Source: Streptomyces carminius
GTDB lineage: Bacteria; Actinomycetota; Actinomycetes; Streptomycetales; Streptomycetaceae
DNA: 48,318 bases
Assembly: GCF_002794255.1 (NCBI RefSeq)
Contig: NZ_PGGW01000033.1
Coordinates: forward strand, 1-48,318
Reading direction: 5' to 3'
Translations under genes and position numbers: made by a program
Notes under the pieces: model-generated
Seen by the model: the letters and a program-made list of their open reading frames with translations, nothing else
What the model was told of the DNA's origin: nothing
Databases searched by the model: none
Shown: in pieces, positions 15,402 to 24,606 of the stretch
Position numbering within the stretch: position 1 is the stretch's first letter
How the letters are laid out: each line of letters starts with the position of its first letter

Positions 15402-15977
15402 CTACCGCTCGAAGCCGATGTGGACCAGGTCGTTGATGGTGGCGTCCATGGCGCTGTCGCGGAACTGGAAGTAGTCCTCGGCGATGGCGCGGGCGATGAC
15501 GGCCAGGGCGGCGTCCTCGTCGGCGGCGTCCCGGGCCGCCAGCAGGGCGCGGGTGCCGGCGCTGGTGAGGTCGGCGTGGAGCTGGCGTTCGCGGGGGTCG
15601 TCGCTGCTGCCGGTGGGGCCAGCGAAGCCGAAGGTGGCGGTGACGTGGACGCGCAGCCCGGTGGCGGTCATCGCCTCGTCGGCCTGCCGGCGCGTGGTGC
15701 GGGGCCGGTAGCGGGCGCGGACCTGCTGCTCCAGGCGGGCGGCGAAGGCGGCGGGCGGGTGCTTGCGCAGGCCTTTGAGGTAGCGGCGCACGGTCTCGGG
15801 GTGCACGCCGAGCAGGGCGGCGGCCGCGCGGGTGCTGTGGCCCAGGCGGCGGTGGAGGTAGGCCATCTGGGCGCGGGGGGTGGAAAGGCGCGCGGGCAGG
15901 GTGTGCCGGGCCTGGGCGGCCAGGTCGGCGCGGACGGTTTCGGTGAGGGCGTTGAGGGTGTCGAGGGCAGTGGGCAC
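15402..15977 (-). CDS. tpg: Telomere terminal protein Tpg
   Basis: 191 aa from a GTG at 15977; described Tpgs are about 185 aa. An N-terminal helix-turn-helix (ALLGVHPETVRRYLKGLRKHP, about 54-74) precedes a basic segment, a TATFGF core (113-118) with SSDD (124-127), and a C-terminal part ending YFQFRDSAMDATINDLVHIGF. This is the order seen in Streptomyces Tpgs, which bind covalently to the 5' ends and prime end patching. The threonines at 113 and 115 sit where the deoxynucleotidylated Thr (about 114) is reported in the family. It lies 6 bp after the tap stop, as in other linear replicons. Together with tap it is the best evidence that this DNA is linear. Confidence 0.85.
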   Translation of the reverse strand: MPTALDTLNALTETVRADLAAQARHTLPARLSTPRAQMAYLHRRLGHSTRAAAALLGVHPETVRRYLKGLRKHPPAAFAARLEQQVRARYRPRTTRRQADEAMTATGLRVHVTATFGFAGPTGSSDDPRERQLHADLTSAGTRALLAARDAADEDAALAVIARAIAEDYFQFRDSAMDATINDLVHIGFER

Positions 15978-15983
15978 GGGGGT

Positions 15984-18900
15984 CTACTCGCCTTCGGTGG
16001 CGGCGGCGTCGGTGCCGTCGCCCTTGATGTAGCGGCCGGGGTTGGCCTTCCGGGCGGTCAGGTCCAGGTACCAGTCCATCGGGTGGGAGGGTTCGGGCTT
16101 GACCAGCCCGGGGTTGGGGCCCAGGCGGAAGCCGCCTTTGTGGCCGGTCAGCCACTGGATGTCGGGGGTGGGTGAGGCGTACAGGACGCAGTCGACGTAG
16201 ACCGCCAGCGGGTAGGCGCCGGTGGCGGCGGCGGTCGCGGTGATCTTGCGGTGGAGGTTGGTGCGGGAGCGGGCGATGACCGCGGCGCGGATGTCGGGGC
16301 GCCAGGTGGGGCGCTGCAGCGCGGGCCAGGGGGCGTGCGGGTCGCCGCGGCGCCCCAAGTCGTGGGGGCGCTCGCGGAGCTTGCCGATGGCGCCCTTGAA
16401 GGTGGCCTTGATGGCCTGCAGGACCCTCAGCTCCACCGCGTGCTGGGCACGGAATTTCGCGTCGCCCAGCCGGGCCATCGCCGCCAGGAACTCCTGCGGT
16501 TCCAGGCCGGGGGTGATACCGAGGCGGGCGTAGGTGTCCAGGTAGGCGTCGCGCAGGTGCTCGTACCAGTCCGTGAGGTAGGGGCCGTTGCCGAACGGCG
16601 GCACGGGGGGCGTCTTGGGCCGGCCCTGGGCGTCGAGGGGGGCGGACAGGTCGGCGGGGGCGATACCGAGGGCGGCGGCCTGCCGGTCGTTGGGCCGCAC
16701 CCACGCCTCCATCGGTGGTGGGGCAAAGCCCCGTTCGACGGCGTAGGCGAGGGTGGGGGTGGCGTACCAGGCCGGTCCGGCCGGAGGGCGTCCGTCGGGG
16801 GTGAAGGGGCTGGGCAGGCGCGGGTCGGTCTCGATGCCGGACAGGTCGCACAGCCAGCTGCCGGGGAGCTTGGCATCGAAGCGGGCGCGGGGCAGGTGGT
16901 AGCAGCCGCCGGTGCCCACGGTCAGTTTGTTGGCGGCGGCGCCGAAGGCGCAGTTGACGTCGAAGGCGACGACGTGGGGCCAGGCGCGTTCGGCGTCGGT
17001 GGGCATCCGCCACCACTGCAGGGCCTCTTCCATCAGGGTCTGGGCGGGGTCGGTGTGGTCGCGCCCTTTGGCCAGGGGGTGTTCGCGGTTCACCTCGCAC
17101 GGGGCGGGCTCGACGGGCACGTGCAGGGCGCCGGGCACCCAGGCCGAGCCGGTCTTCTGTGCTCCCGGCTCGCGCCAGGCCCGGGTGGGCGGGCGCAGTG
17201 CGACCATCAGCTCCTGGCCGGTGGCCGCGCTGGAGCTGACCGGGGTCATCACCCGCCGGCTGTAGGCGTTCAGGAACGCCACCACCTCGGCGGTGGTGGA
17301 CAGCGGGCGTTTGGTGTCCTTGTCCACCGGCAGCGGCCAGCCCAGCGACGGGGACAGCGCGCCCCAGGGCAGGACGGCCAGCTGCACCGAGCGGCGCCCA
17401 CGCTCCACGCGCTGGAAGACGCGCACCCAGGCGCTGAACCAGGGCCGCCCGCCGCGCTGGGGCACCTCCCAGCCGTGCGCGGCCAGGTCGGCCAGCACCG
17501 GATGGTCGGCGGGCAGCGCCCGGAAGGCGGGGTCCTCCCTGGCCGGCAGGCCCAGCCGCTCGGCGGCCTCGGGCATCAGCACCACCAGCGGGTCACCGTC
17601 GCGGCCGTGGGGCTTGAGGCGGCGGCTGCCCAGCGGCCGGTCGGCCACCCACTGCGCCAGCTCGCGGATGGTGGCGGCCGGGCACGGCATGGTCGCACCG
17701 TCGGCCAGGTGAGCGGTGCCGTGCCCGTCCAGGACTGCGAAGGGCCCCCAGGCGAAGGCGTCCTCGCTGCTGTCCTCCTGGCCGATGTCCTCCTCGCCCT
17801 GCGGGTGCGGGCCGGTGGCCTCGGCGGCTCGCGCCCCCGGCACAGCGGGCAGGGCGGGAGGCGGCTGTGACCCGGGGGCGGGCCGGCCGGTGCCCGCCGG
17901 CCACGCCCCCGGCCGCTCCCTCTCCCTCTCGGCCGGGGCGGTGGCCGGGGCAGTCCGGTCCTCAGGCGCCGCAGCAAAGTCGGGCGCGGCGGGCGGCGCC
18001 GGGACCGGCACAGGCACGGCGCCCGGGGCGGTCTCGGCAGTGGTGCGGCAAAAACCCCTCATGTGCGCCGGGCGGCCGCCGATGCGGTAGGGGGTGGGGG
18101 CCCCGCAGTCGGCGCACGGAGCGACCGGGCCGCGCGCCACCGCTACAGCGGGCGGCTCCCCCACCGCAGCCGCGGTGGCGCCGGATGCGGGAGCGGTGGG
18201 GGTCCCGGGAGGCGTGGCCGGGGCAGTGGGCGCGGCGGTGGAAGGCTCGGCCGCCGGTGCCGGGTGGGCGGGCGCGGACGACACGGGAGACGGGGCGGCG
18301 GGCTCGGCGGGGGCGTCCTTGGACGGGGCGGTGAAGCGTGCCCGGGCGAAGTCGGCGCCCAGCCGCACCGACACCAGCGGGCCCAGGTCGCGTTCGCCGA
18401 CGGTGGCCTGCGCCCGGTCCCCGTCGCGGGTGACCACCATGGTGACGTCCGCGTCCAGGGCGGCGACGGTGGCCGGGTCGTCGGTGTCCACCACGGCCAG
18501 GACCGGCACCTGCAGGCGGCGGGCCAGCGCCGCCAGAGTGCGGGCCGCGCCCGGCAGCGCCTGGCCGGACAGCGGCAGGTGCGCCACCGGCTGGTGGTGG
18601 AGGCGGTCAACGACCACCAGCGCCAGGTCTTCGACGTCCGGGGCGGTCTCGGCGATCGCCTCGGCGCTCAGGTCCGATCCGTCGTCGATGTGCAGCGGGG
18701 CCCGCACCAGGCGCGCGGTCACCTCCTGCACTGCCACCTGCTGGGCGGGGGGCAGCGTCCCGGCGCGCAACCGCTGGTAGTCCACCTGTGTCTCGGCGGC
18801 CACCACCCGCGCGGCCACATCCTGGCGGGCCGGTCCGGAGGCGGCGTAGAGGACCGGCCTGCCCTGGCCAAGCGCGGTGGCGCGGGCGGCGGCAACGGCC

Positions 18901-19448
18901 AGCAGGCTCCCCCCGGCCCCCGGAGCGGCGGCCACGACCGCCAGACATCCGGCGGCAAGGACGCGGGCGGCCTCATCCAGGGGCGGCAGACCAAAGGACA
19001 GAGCCTCTGCCCGGGGCGCCAGCTCGCCCAGCGTCTCGCCGAGGGCGGCCAGCCGACGGCGCGCGGATGTCCCCGCCCGCGTGGGCTGCCCGCCGGCCGG
19101 ACCGGCGACGGCGGGAGCGGGGACGTCGGCCATCAGCACCGCCACGGGAGCGCCGCGCCGGGTCAGCACCTGCGGGGCGCCGCAGGCGGCGGCGGTGACC
19201 AGCTCGCCGAGCTTGGCCCGGGCCGCGGTGACCGGGATCTGCGCCAGGGCGGGCACCAGCCGCCGGTGGTCCTCCCCCAGCCAGGACAGCGGCGCCAGGA
19301 CCGCGCACCGGCCCGGCTCGTCCTTCCCGATCCGTGTGCCTTGGCCCTGCCCGGCTGCCGCCACCAGCGACGCCAGCTCGCCGCGTGCCTGGTGCACCCC
19401 CACAAGAGGCCACCGGTTCCGTGTATCTGACGCTCGGCCAGCCGACAT
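15984..19448 (-). CDS. tap: Telomere-associated protein Tap with N-terminal Phd-like and DnaB/RecA-like domains
   Basis: About 1154 aa, versus roughly 740 aa for a usual Tap. The C-terminal 590 residues match Tap blocks: LKPHGRDGDPLVVLMPEAAERLGL, VQLAVLPWGAL, VVAFDVNCAFGAAANKLTVG, KLPGSWLCDLSGIE, GPAWYATPTLAYAVE, ATFKGAIGKLRERP, RPTWRPDIRAAVIA and GRYIKGDG. Tap recruits Tpg to telomere 3' overhangs. Instead of the usual N-terminal HTH, the first 110 residues hold two Phd/YefM-like units (one ends LTRRGAPVAVLMA). They are followed by a DnaB-like RecA fold (about 150-370) whose P-loop is APGAGGS, lacking the Lys. A Pro/Ala linker joins the parts. I prefer the ATG at 19448 because GAAGGG lies 6 bases upstream; the ATG at 19454 abuts it. 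Confidence 0.85.
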   Translation of the reverse strand: MSAGRASDTRNRWPLVGVHQARGELASLVAAAGQGQGTRIGKDEPGRCAVLAPLSWLGEDHRRLVPALAQIPVTAARAKLGELVTAAACGAPQVLTRRGAPVAVLMADVPAPAVAGPAGGQPTRAGTSARRRLAALGETLGELAPRAEALSFGLPPLDEAARVLAAGCLAVVAAAPGAGGSLLAVAAARATALGQGRPVLYAASGPARQDVAARVVAAETQVDYQRLRAGTLPPAQQVAVQEVTARLVRAPLHIDDGSDLSAEAIAETAPDVEDLALVVVDRLHHQPVAHLPLSGQALPGAARTLAALARRLQVPVLAVVDTDDPATVAALDADVTMVVTRDGDRAQATVGERDLGPLVSVRLGADFARARFTAPSKDAPAEPAAPSPVSSAPAHPAPAAEPSTAAPTAPATPPGTPTAPASGATAAAVGEPPAVAVARGPVAPCADCGAPTPYRIGGRPAHMRGFCRTTAETAPGAVPVPVPAPPAAPDFAAAPEDRTAPATAPAERERERPGAWPAGTGRPAPGSQPPPALPAVPGARAAEATGPHPQGEEDIGQEDSSEDAFAWGPFAVLDGHGTAHLADGATMPCPAATIRELAQWVADRPLGSRRLKPHGRDGDPLVVLMPEAAERLGLPAREDPAFRALPADHPVLADLAAHGWEVPQRGGRPWFSAWVRVFQRVERGRRSVQLAVLPWGALSPSLGWPLPVDKDTKRPLSTTAEVVAFLNAYSRRVMTPVSSSAATGQELMVALRPPTRAWREPGAQKTGSAWVPGALHVPVEPAPCEVNREHPLAKGRDHTDPAQTLMEEALQWWRMPTDAERAWPHVVAFDVNCAFGAAANKLTVGTGGCYHLPRARFDAKLPGSWLCDLSGIETDPRLPSPFTPDGRPPAGPAWYATPTLAYAVERGFAPPPMEAWVRPNDRQAAALGIAPADLSAPLDAQGRPKTPPVPPFGNGPYLTDWYEHLRDAYLDTYARLGITPGLEPQEFLAAMARLGDAKFRAQHAVELRVLQAIKATFKGAIGKLRERPHDLGRRGDPHAPWPALQRPTWRPDIRAAVIARSRTNLHRKITATAAATGAYPLAVYVDCVLYASPTPDIQWLTGHKGGFRLGPNPGLVKPEPSHPMDWYLDLTARKANPGRYIKGDGTDAAATEGE

Positions 19449-19572
19449 ACCCATCCCTTCACCGACCTCCGTAACGCAACGGTAGCAGCGATACGTAATG
19501 TTTTTCGCCTATGGACCCGTCAAGAACCTTGCTGAGCAGACCTTTTCCCATGCGGAATCTGTAATGTTTTCC
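19449..19572 (-). promoter_or_regulatory. tap promoter region with direct repeats
   Basis: A notably AT-rich stretch. On the minus strand a TTGACG (complement of 19518-19523) could be the -35 of tap, with ACATTAC/TACGTA elements downstream. On the + strand GTAATGTTTT occurs twice (19495-19504 and 19561-19570), 66 bp apart. The repeats could be operator or Tap/Rep binding sites. Boundaries are approximate. Confidence 0.35.
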
Positions 19573-20166
19573 GAGGCAGGCAGGCGATCAGATGCCATGA
19601 GGCGACCGAAGAGGCGAGTACCACCGGGCGCCAGGAGCCGGAAGGCGGCCGCACCGGCACGCGCGGGGCCCGGGGCGCGCAGCGTGCGGGGCCCGGGGCA
19701 GGGGCGGGCAGCCGCCCTACCGGGTCACCACCCTTTCGGCCCACTATGGCAGCCCACCACACCAGGCCGCCCGGAAAACCGGCGACGTTACCCAGCAGGA
19801 GTGGATGTGCCCTGCGGCCGGCGCGGCAAAGGGCCCGCCCAGGACGGTGCGGTGCCGTGTGCGCGTTTCCGGCAACGCCGTGAAGTCCCCCCAGCGGGCC
19901 AGAAAGACCTGACCGGCGTCGCGTTCAGACAGCGCGCCACCTGGGCGTGGGCCTGGAGTACCGGGCCGTGCTCCAGTTGCGTCTTACGCAGGGCGCCCAG
20001 GGCCTGGGTGGGACCGCGCATCGTGGTGCGCATCTCCTCGACGGCCCGATCCCAGGTGACGCGGGCGCGGGTCCGGTTGCCTCCGGGGTGCCAGCGGGTC
20101 TCGGTGTGGTGGATGAAGTTCGTTCCGGCGCCCGGACAACAGGCCGGGGCCGGGTTGTGGGCCGTG
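19573..20166. other. Gene-poor stretch, possible coding remnant
   Basis: No intact gene is convincing. On the minus strand, from about 20125 down to 19788, a frame reads TNFIHHTETRWHPGGNRTR, then TWDRAVEEMRTTMRGPTQAL and LRKTQLEHGPVLQAHAQVAR. This looks protein-like and may be the remnant of an unknown gene, but it has no recognised start. The rest is GC-rich with no motif I can name. Confidence 0.3.
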
Positions 20167-20731
20167 TCAGCGGCGGGTGACGGTGAAGCCGGTGTCGTTG
20201 ACGGCGCGGGTCCACACCTGGCGATCGAACCACTTGACGATGTCCGGCTGCATCTCGGCGATGGTGCGCATCCGGGCCTCCCAGCCGCGGCCCGGCCAGG
20301 CCGCGGCTGCCGTCGCACCCGGTACAACCGTCCTCGCCGTGGATGTGGCCGGCCATCCAGGCGTTGACGGCCACGTTGACGATGACGCCGTACAGGTCGC
20401 CGCCGGTCTGGGCCAGGGAGTCCAGGACACCAGCGAGGATCAGGGCGAGTTCGGGGTTGTCGATCGGCGGCATCGGGGCCTGCCCCACACCTTTGTTGCT
20501 GCTGTCCTCGTAGGAGGACAGGCTCTGCGCCAGGTGGTCGGCCGTGATCTTGGCGTCGAAGTAGCGCCAGGCGGAGCGCGTCTGGATGCCGAGCCGCTCG
20601 GACACGGTGGTGATCTGCTTCTCGATGGTGTCCTCAACGGTCGCCAGCGCGAGGGTCACCCCCTGGCGGGCCAGCTCCGCGAGTGTCTGGGCAACGGCTT
20701 CCCTGAACGCCTTGGTGTTCCGCACGGCCAC
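20167..20731 (-). pseudogene. Conserved plasmid hypothetical gene, frameshifted
   Basis: Starts MAVRNTKAFREAVAQTLAEL at 20731 and stays coherent through ALATVEDTIEKQ, RSAWRYFDAKITADHLAQSL and VNVAVNAWMAGHIHGEDGC. Near 20310 the plausible frame changes and continues as WEARMRTIAEMQPDIVKWFD to a stop at 20167. One indel in a GC-rich run explains it; a sequencing error is possible. The N-terminal part is helical and could be DNA-binding, but I do not recognise the family. It is divergent from the HEPN gene. Confidence 0.55.
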
Positions 20732-21198
20732 ATCCTAGGAGCCGGGCTCGGCCCGGCGCCCGGCCGTTGCGCGGAGCGGGCGGGGAGCGGGGCCGTGCTG
20801 CGGGGTGTCGGTCTCGCCGCCCGGCGTTGAAAGCGGCGGTTGCGGTGACGTCGGAGACCTGCGGGGCAGGGCAGTGGGCACATGGAGGGCATCGTGCCAG
20901 GAGGCAGGGGCTCCTGGCACCGGTGTCTTCCCCGAGAGCCCGCCACCGGGCTCGGGGGCGGGGTCGGTGGCGGGCTGGCTGTGGGGCTACCGGGTGGGCA
21001 GGTGTCACTGTGGGACCGGGATCCGAGGACGGGACGGCCTGCGGTGCCCGGGCGGGCGCCGCAGACCGTCCTGTTGTGGCCGCCTTGGCCGTGCGCCCCG
21101 AGAGAGAAGGGGTCACGGCCTGTCGAGGGTCCGCGGCGGGCGGCATGATGTTCCGGCAGCCGCCAGGCTGGTGGGAACGAGAGGGGGGCACGCCCGCT
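20732..21198. other. Intergenic region with two strong hairpins
   Basis: No gene is seen. Two perfect 10-bp stems lie close together: 20894-20903 with 20911-20920 (7-base loop), and 20939-20948 with 20965-20974 (16-base loop). They sit between divergent genes, where a terminator is not expected, so they could be a bidirectional insulator or part of a structured transcript. The frame of the HEPN gene is open through here, but composition and lack of motifs argue against translation. Confidence 0.4.
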
Positions 21199-22236
21199 GT
21201 GAGGGATGAGAAGAAGGGCGCGGCGTCGGCCGGGCAGGCCGCGCTCACCACGGACGGCAGGGATCTGGCCGCCGAGGTGCACTACCCGCCGCTGGACAAC
21301 GGCCTGGACTATCTGGTCAGCGTGGTCGATCACCTGCGCGGTGAGGAGGTCGGCCGCCGGGAGCTGAAGTACGCCGTGGTGCACCTGCAGGCCGCTGTTG
21401 AGTGCCTGCTGAAGTACCGGCTGGAGCTGGAGCACTGGAGCTTGGTGTTCAAGAACCCCGGCGATGCCAAGCGCAGCAAGCTGGACGACGGCAGCCTGGA
21501 CAGCTGCACCGTGGACCAGACGGTCACCCGCCTCGTTAACCTCGCGGGTGTCGCCATCGGTCCGAAGGAGGAGAAGAACCTCAAGGATCTAGCCAAGCTC
21601 CGCAACCAGCTCCAGCACTACGGCCGCCCGCACGACGCCAAGGTCAACCGGTACGTGATCGGGGCGAACGCCGTGAACGTGCTGGAGTTCCTGATCCACT
21701 TCGTGGACTCGGAGCTGCTGCCCCGTATCGGCCCGCCAGACGGGGATACTGCCGCTTCGCTGGCCCGGATCCGCGAAGGGCTCGACGAGATCCGCGGCTA
21801 CGTCGCGGCGCGGATGCGGCGGCTGCGTCCCGATCTCGACCCTGTGAAGTCCCGTACCGTCACGTGTTGGGAGTGCGACCAGTTCGCTCTGGCCGTCGGG
21901 GCCGGGGAGGGCGGCTACTGCTTCTACTGCCACCAGCGGCGCGGGCCCGAAGACATCGCACTGGCCTACGCGTACGAGGTCCTCGGCCGCACCACGTGGT
22001 CGGCGGTTTCCGGCGGGCTGGATCCGGTGTACTGGTGCCCGCTCTGCGACGTCGAGGCCCTGGTGCGTACGGTGCTCACCGCGGCTGACCCCGAGAACCC
22101 GGTCGATCTCTGCTTCCACTGCGGCGAGACCGGCTCCGGCATGCGGGAGTGCGCCCGCTGCGGGAAGCCGTTTGCTGCGGCCGACGAGGAATCCGCCTGC
22201 GACGACTGCCTGCACGCGGTGATCGCCACTGGGTAG
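21199..22236 (+). CDS. HEPN-like protein with C-terminal zinc-ribbon motifs
   Basis: 345 aa from a GTG at 21199 with a GGGGGG ribosome-binding site 10 bases upstream (MM at 21145 is an alternative, giving 363 aa). The N-terminal helical part (LKYAVVHLQAAVECLLKYRLEL, residues about 57-78) and the motif RNQLQH at 135-140 fit the HEPN signature R-x4-H of RNase domains. The second half carries several Cys pairs (CWECDQF, CFYCHQRR, CPLCDVEA, CFHCGETG, CARCGKPF, ACDDC), which suggest stacked zinc ribbons for nucleic acid binding. HEPN RNases act in toxin-antitoxin and phage-defence systems. No antitoxin such as an MNT gene is next to it. A role next to the Septu-like pair is inference. Confidence 0.6.
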   Translation: MRDEKKGAASAGQAALTTDGRDLAAEVHYPPLDNGLDYLVSVVDHLRGEEVGRRELKYAVVHLQAAVECLLKYRLELEHWSLVFKNPGDAKRSKLDDGSLDSCTVDQTVTRLVNLAGVAIGPKEEKNLKDLAKLRNQLQHYGRPHDAKVNRYVIGANAVNVLEFLIHFVDSELLPRIGPPDGDTAASLARIREGLDEIRGYVAARMRRLRPDLDPVKSRTVTCWECDQFALAVGAGEGGYCFYCHQRRGPEDIALAYAYEVLGRTTWSAVSGGLDPVYWCPLCDVEALVRTVLTAADPENPVDLCFHCGETGSGMRECARCGKPFAAADEESACDDCLHAVIATG

Positions 22237-22309
22237 CCAGCGCCCTTCGCCGGAGCCGTATGTGACCGTGAGCGTCCGGTGCCCGGAGGGGCCAGCCCCG
22301 CCTTCTCCG

Positions 22310-22335
22310 CCCGCTACGGACGCTGCCGTAGCGGG
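22310..22335 (+). terminator. Hairpin after the HEPN gene
   Basis: Perfect 10-bp stem CCCGCTACGG / CCGTAGCGGG with a 6-base loop, 74 bp after the HEPN stop codon. No T-tract. Confidence 0.6.
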
Positions 22336-22448
22336 CCATGCGGGCGGGGAAGAGGTGTGGAGCCGCAGACGGCAGAGGGTTGCCTCGAAGCGGCCTACCC
22401 GAGTGGGCTGTTGCGGAAAGATACGTATAGAACAGTGCGGAAGCCCTG

Positions 22449-22869
22449 ATGATCGCCTTTGACACGAACGCGGTGCACCGGCTGAGTCCACACGGGCCAC
22501 GAGCCGACCTCATCCGCACGCTGCGGCGGTCGGGACACCACCGGATAGCGGTGCCGTTGATGGTGATGGAGGAGCTGGTTGCCCACCACAGGCCCTTCTG
22601 CGGCGGAGAGCACTCTCGGGTCACTCCTCACCGTCCAGCCCGAACCCGACGTTAGTGGTGTGATGAACCGGAACATCGCCGAGCAGCTCATGTCGTCTCC
22701 GCCCCGGGCCAAGCTCGCTGACATTCCGGGTCAAGCGTTCCGGAGAGGGTCGCCGAGATCACCGCCTCCCAGCAGAAGTGCGACCTCGGCAGCCTATTTC
22801 ACTGCGAATGCGGGTGAACAGCCGTCCTCGGGCGCCGGCGGCAAGGGCAGCATGAAGGACTGCGACTGA
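22449..22869 (+). pseudogene. PIN-domain-like gene remnant
   Basis: Begins MIAFDTNAVHRLSPHGPR behind GGAAG at 5-base spacing; the N-terminal strand with an Asp (FDTN) is the first PIN-fold signature. IAVPLMVMEELVAHHRPFC follows, then the frame breaks near 22610 and a second frame reads LLTVQPEPDVSGVMNRNIAE and on to a stop at 22869. The conserved central and C-terminal acidic residues of PIN nucleases are not found, so most of the gene is lost. It lies between the HEPN gene and the Septu-like pair. Confidence 0.55.
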
Positions 22870-22968
22870 GCCGCCCCCTGGTCGCTTCTGCGGCCCAGAG
22901 GTCCGAGCGGAAGTGTGCTGCCCGGGGCGGTGGGTGGCGGCTCGGTTTCGATTCCACGGGAGAGATGT

Positions 22969-24606
22969 ATGCGGTTCATCGTGCTGGGGGACGGCGAGCG
23001 GGTGCAGGACGGTCCGCGCGCCTGTCTCCTGGTGCCGCGGCGGGACGCTGGGGATGACGGCTACATGACGCTGTACCGCCTGTGGTTCCGGGACGGCGGC
23101 GGGGTGGTCGCCGAGCTGGGGTCGGTCAAGATCGGCTATGCCGATCTGCTACGGGGGGAATGGCCACTGGAGGCGGGGGAGTTTTCCCGTCTGGAGGGAC
23201 TGGGGCGCCGGCTGTACTGGTTCTCGGTGGGACAGAACGATCTCTACTACGAGAACATTCGGCGACTCGGCCCCCGGTTGGGCAGGGAGATCCTGGACGG
23301 TCTGTGCGACATCGCGCTGAGCCCGGGGCGCTTCGGGCAGGCGGTGCAGTGGGACGTGACTCAGACCTCGTTGCTGCGCAGCATCGAGCCGCAGACAGTA
23401 GAGGTGCAGTTCCGGCGGATCGCCCAGGGCGGTACCCGGCTTACCGCGTACCGCTTCGACTACGTCGCCTCCTTCGCGGACACCGGGCAAGAAGACGAAG
23501 ATAGGTCCGGGCGTTGGCGGCTGTCGTTCTCCGTCACCCCTCATGCGCAGCCCCCCACCAACGTGCATGTGCTGATCGGCCGCAATGGGGTGGGCAAGAC
23601 CACCCTGCTCGGTGATATCGCCGCAGCGGTGGTCGGCTGGCAGGAGCAGCGGGAGGGAGCCGGGGAGATCGCCTGGCCCGGCGGGGTTGCCGGGGCGTTC
23701 ACCAACCTGGTCTTTGTGACGTTCAGTGCTTTCGATCCGGCCCGCAAGCAGGACGAGGACGAGGACGGGTTGCCCGGCTGGGACGCGGACAAGGACGTCA
23801 GCGGCGGCCAGGAGACGCCGCCAGCCGAGGCCGGTCCTGCATCGGTGTCCTTCACTTACGTGGGCCTGGCCACGGTGGACGAGTTGGGGCGTCCCACGCG
23901 GGAGCGCAAGACGCGTAAGGAGTTGAGCGAGGAGTTCAGCCGAAGCGTGGAAGAGGTGGTGGCCGCCGAGCGGGTCGGCCGGTGGATCACCGCACTGGAC
24001 ACGCTCGGCAGCGACCCGTATTTCTGTCACTCCCCCGTCCACGCCTTCGCCCGGAGTCTGGCGACACGCGGGGCGTTCTGTGAGGAAGACCTGACCACTG
24101 TGCGGGAGATCTTCTCCGCGCTGAGTTCGGGGCATGCGATCGTGCTGCTGACGCTGACCCGGCTGGTGGAGACCGCCGCCGAGCAGTCGCTGGTGCTCAT
24201 CGACGAGCCCGAGGCCCATCTGCATCCGCCGCTGCTGGCCTCCTTCGTCAAGGCGCTGTCGGATCTGCTCACCGACCGCAACGCGGTCGCGGTGCTGAGC
24301 ACCCACTCCCCGGTGGTCCTGCAGGAGGTTCCGCGTTCGTGCGTGTGGAAAGTCGGCCACTGGGACCGCCGCCGGCCTGAGCGGCCCGCGATCGAAACCT
24401 ATGGGGAGAACGTCGGGGTTCTCACCCACGAGGTGTTCGGGCTGGAAGTCCGGCAGTCCGGCTTCCATGCCGAGATCGAGCGGGCCGTGGGCGAGCTGGA
24501 CACCTACGAGGAGGTGCTGGCCCGCTTCGGCGGGCAGCTCGGCGGAGAGGCCAAGGGCCTGGTGCGGATCCTGCTGGCGCACCGGGCCGCGCAAGGAGGG
24601 GCCTGA
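22969..24606 (+). CDS. AAA ATPase of a Septu-like (PtuA-like) defence pair
   Basis: 545 aa from the ATG at 22969 with GGGAG upstream. Walker A GRNGVGKTT is at 204-212, and an ABC/OLD-type Walker B VLIDEPEAHLHPPLL is near 410-424, followed by STHSPVVLQEVPRS (H-loop region). The first 190 residues are an unassigned N-terminal domain, and an acidic low-complexity loop (KQDEDEDGLPGWDADKD) interrupts the ATPase core. The stop overlaps the start of the HNH gene by one base (TGATG). ATPase plus HNH nuclease is the layout of Septu (PtuA/PtuB), which restricts phage. The N-terminal extension makes it a divergent variant, and other ATPase-HNH systems are possible. Confidence 0.75.
   Translation: MRFIVLGDGERVQDGPRACLLVPRRDAGDDGYMTLYRLWFRDGGGVVAELGSVKIGYADLLRGEWPLEAGEFSRLEGLGRRLYWFSVGQNDLYYENIRRLGPRLGREILDGLCDIALSPGRFGQAVQWDVTQTSLLRSIEPQTVEVQFRRIAQGGTRLTAYRFDYVASFADTGQEDEDRSGRWRLSFSVTPHAQPPTNVHVLIGRNGVGKTTLLGDIAAAVVGWQEQREGAGEIAWPGGVAGAFTNLVFVTFSAFDPARKQDEDEDGLPGWDADKDVSGGQETPPAEAGPASVSFTYVGLATVDELGRPTRERKTRKELSEEFSRSVEEVVAAERVGRWITALDTLGSDPYFCHSPVHAFARSLATRGAFCEEDLTTVREIFSALSSGHAIVLLTLTRLVETAAEQSLVLIDEPEAHLHPPLLASFVKALSDLLTDRNAVAVLSTHSPVVLQEVPRSCVWKVGHWDRRRPERPAIETYGENVGVLTHEVFGLEVRQSGFHAEIERAVGELDTYEEVLARFGGQLGGEAKGLVRILLAHRAAQGGA

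Noticed and set aside
13091..15436. 781-codon plus-strand ORF opposite the helicase gene
   Set aside because: Gly/Val-rich antisense shadow of the helicase; the minus strand has all SF2 motifs.
15337..17100. 587-codon minus-strand ORF overlapping tpg and tap
   Set aside because: Out-of-frame shadow with Arg/Pro-rich low-complexity composition.
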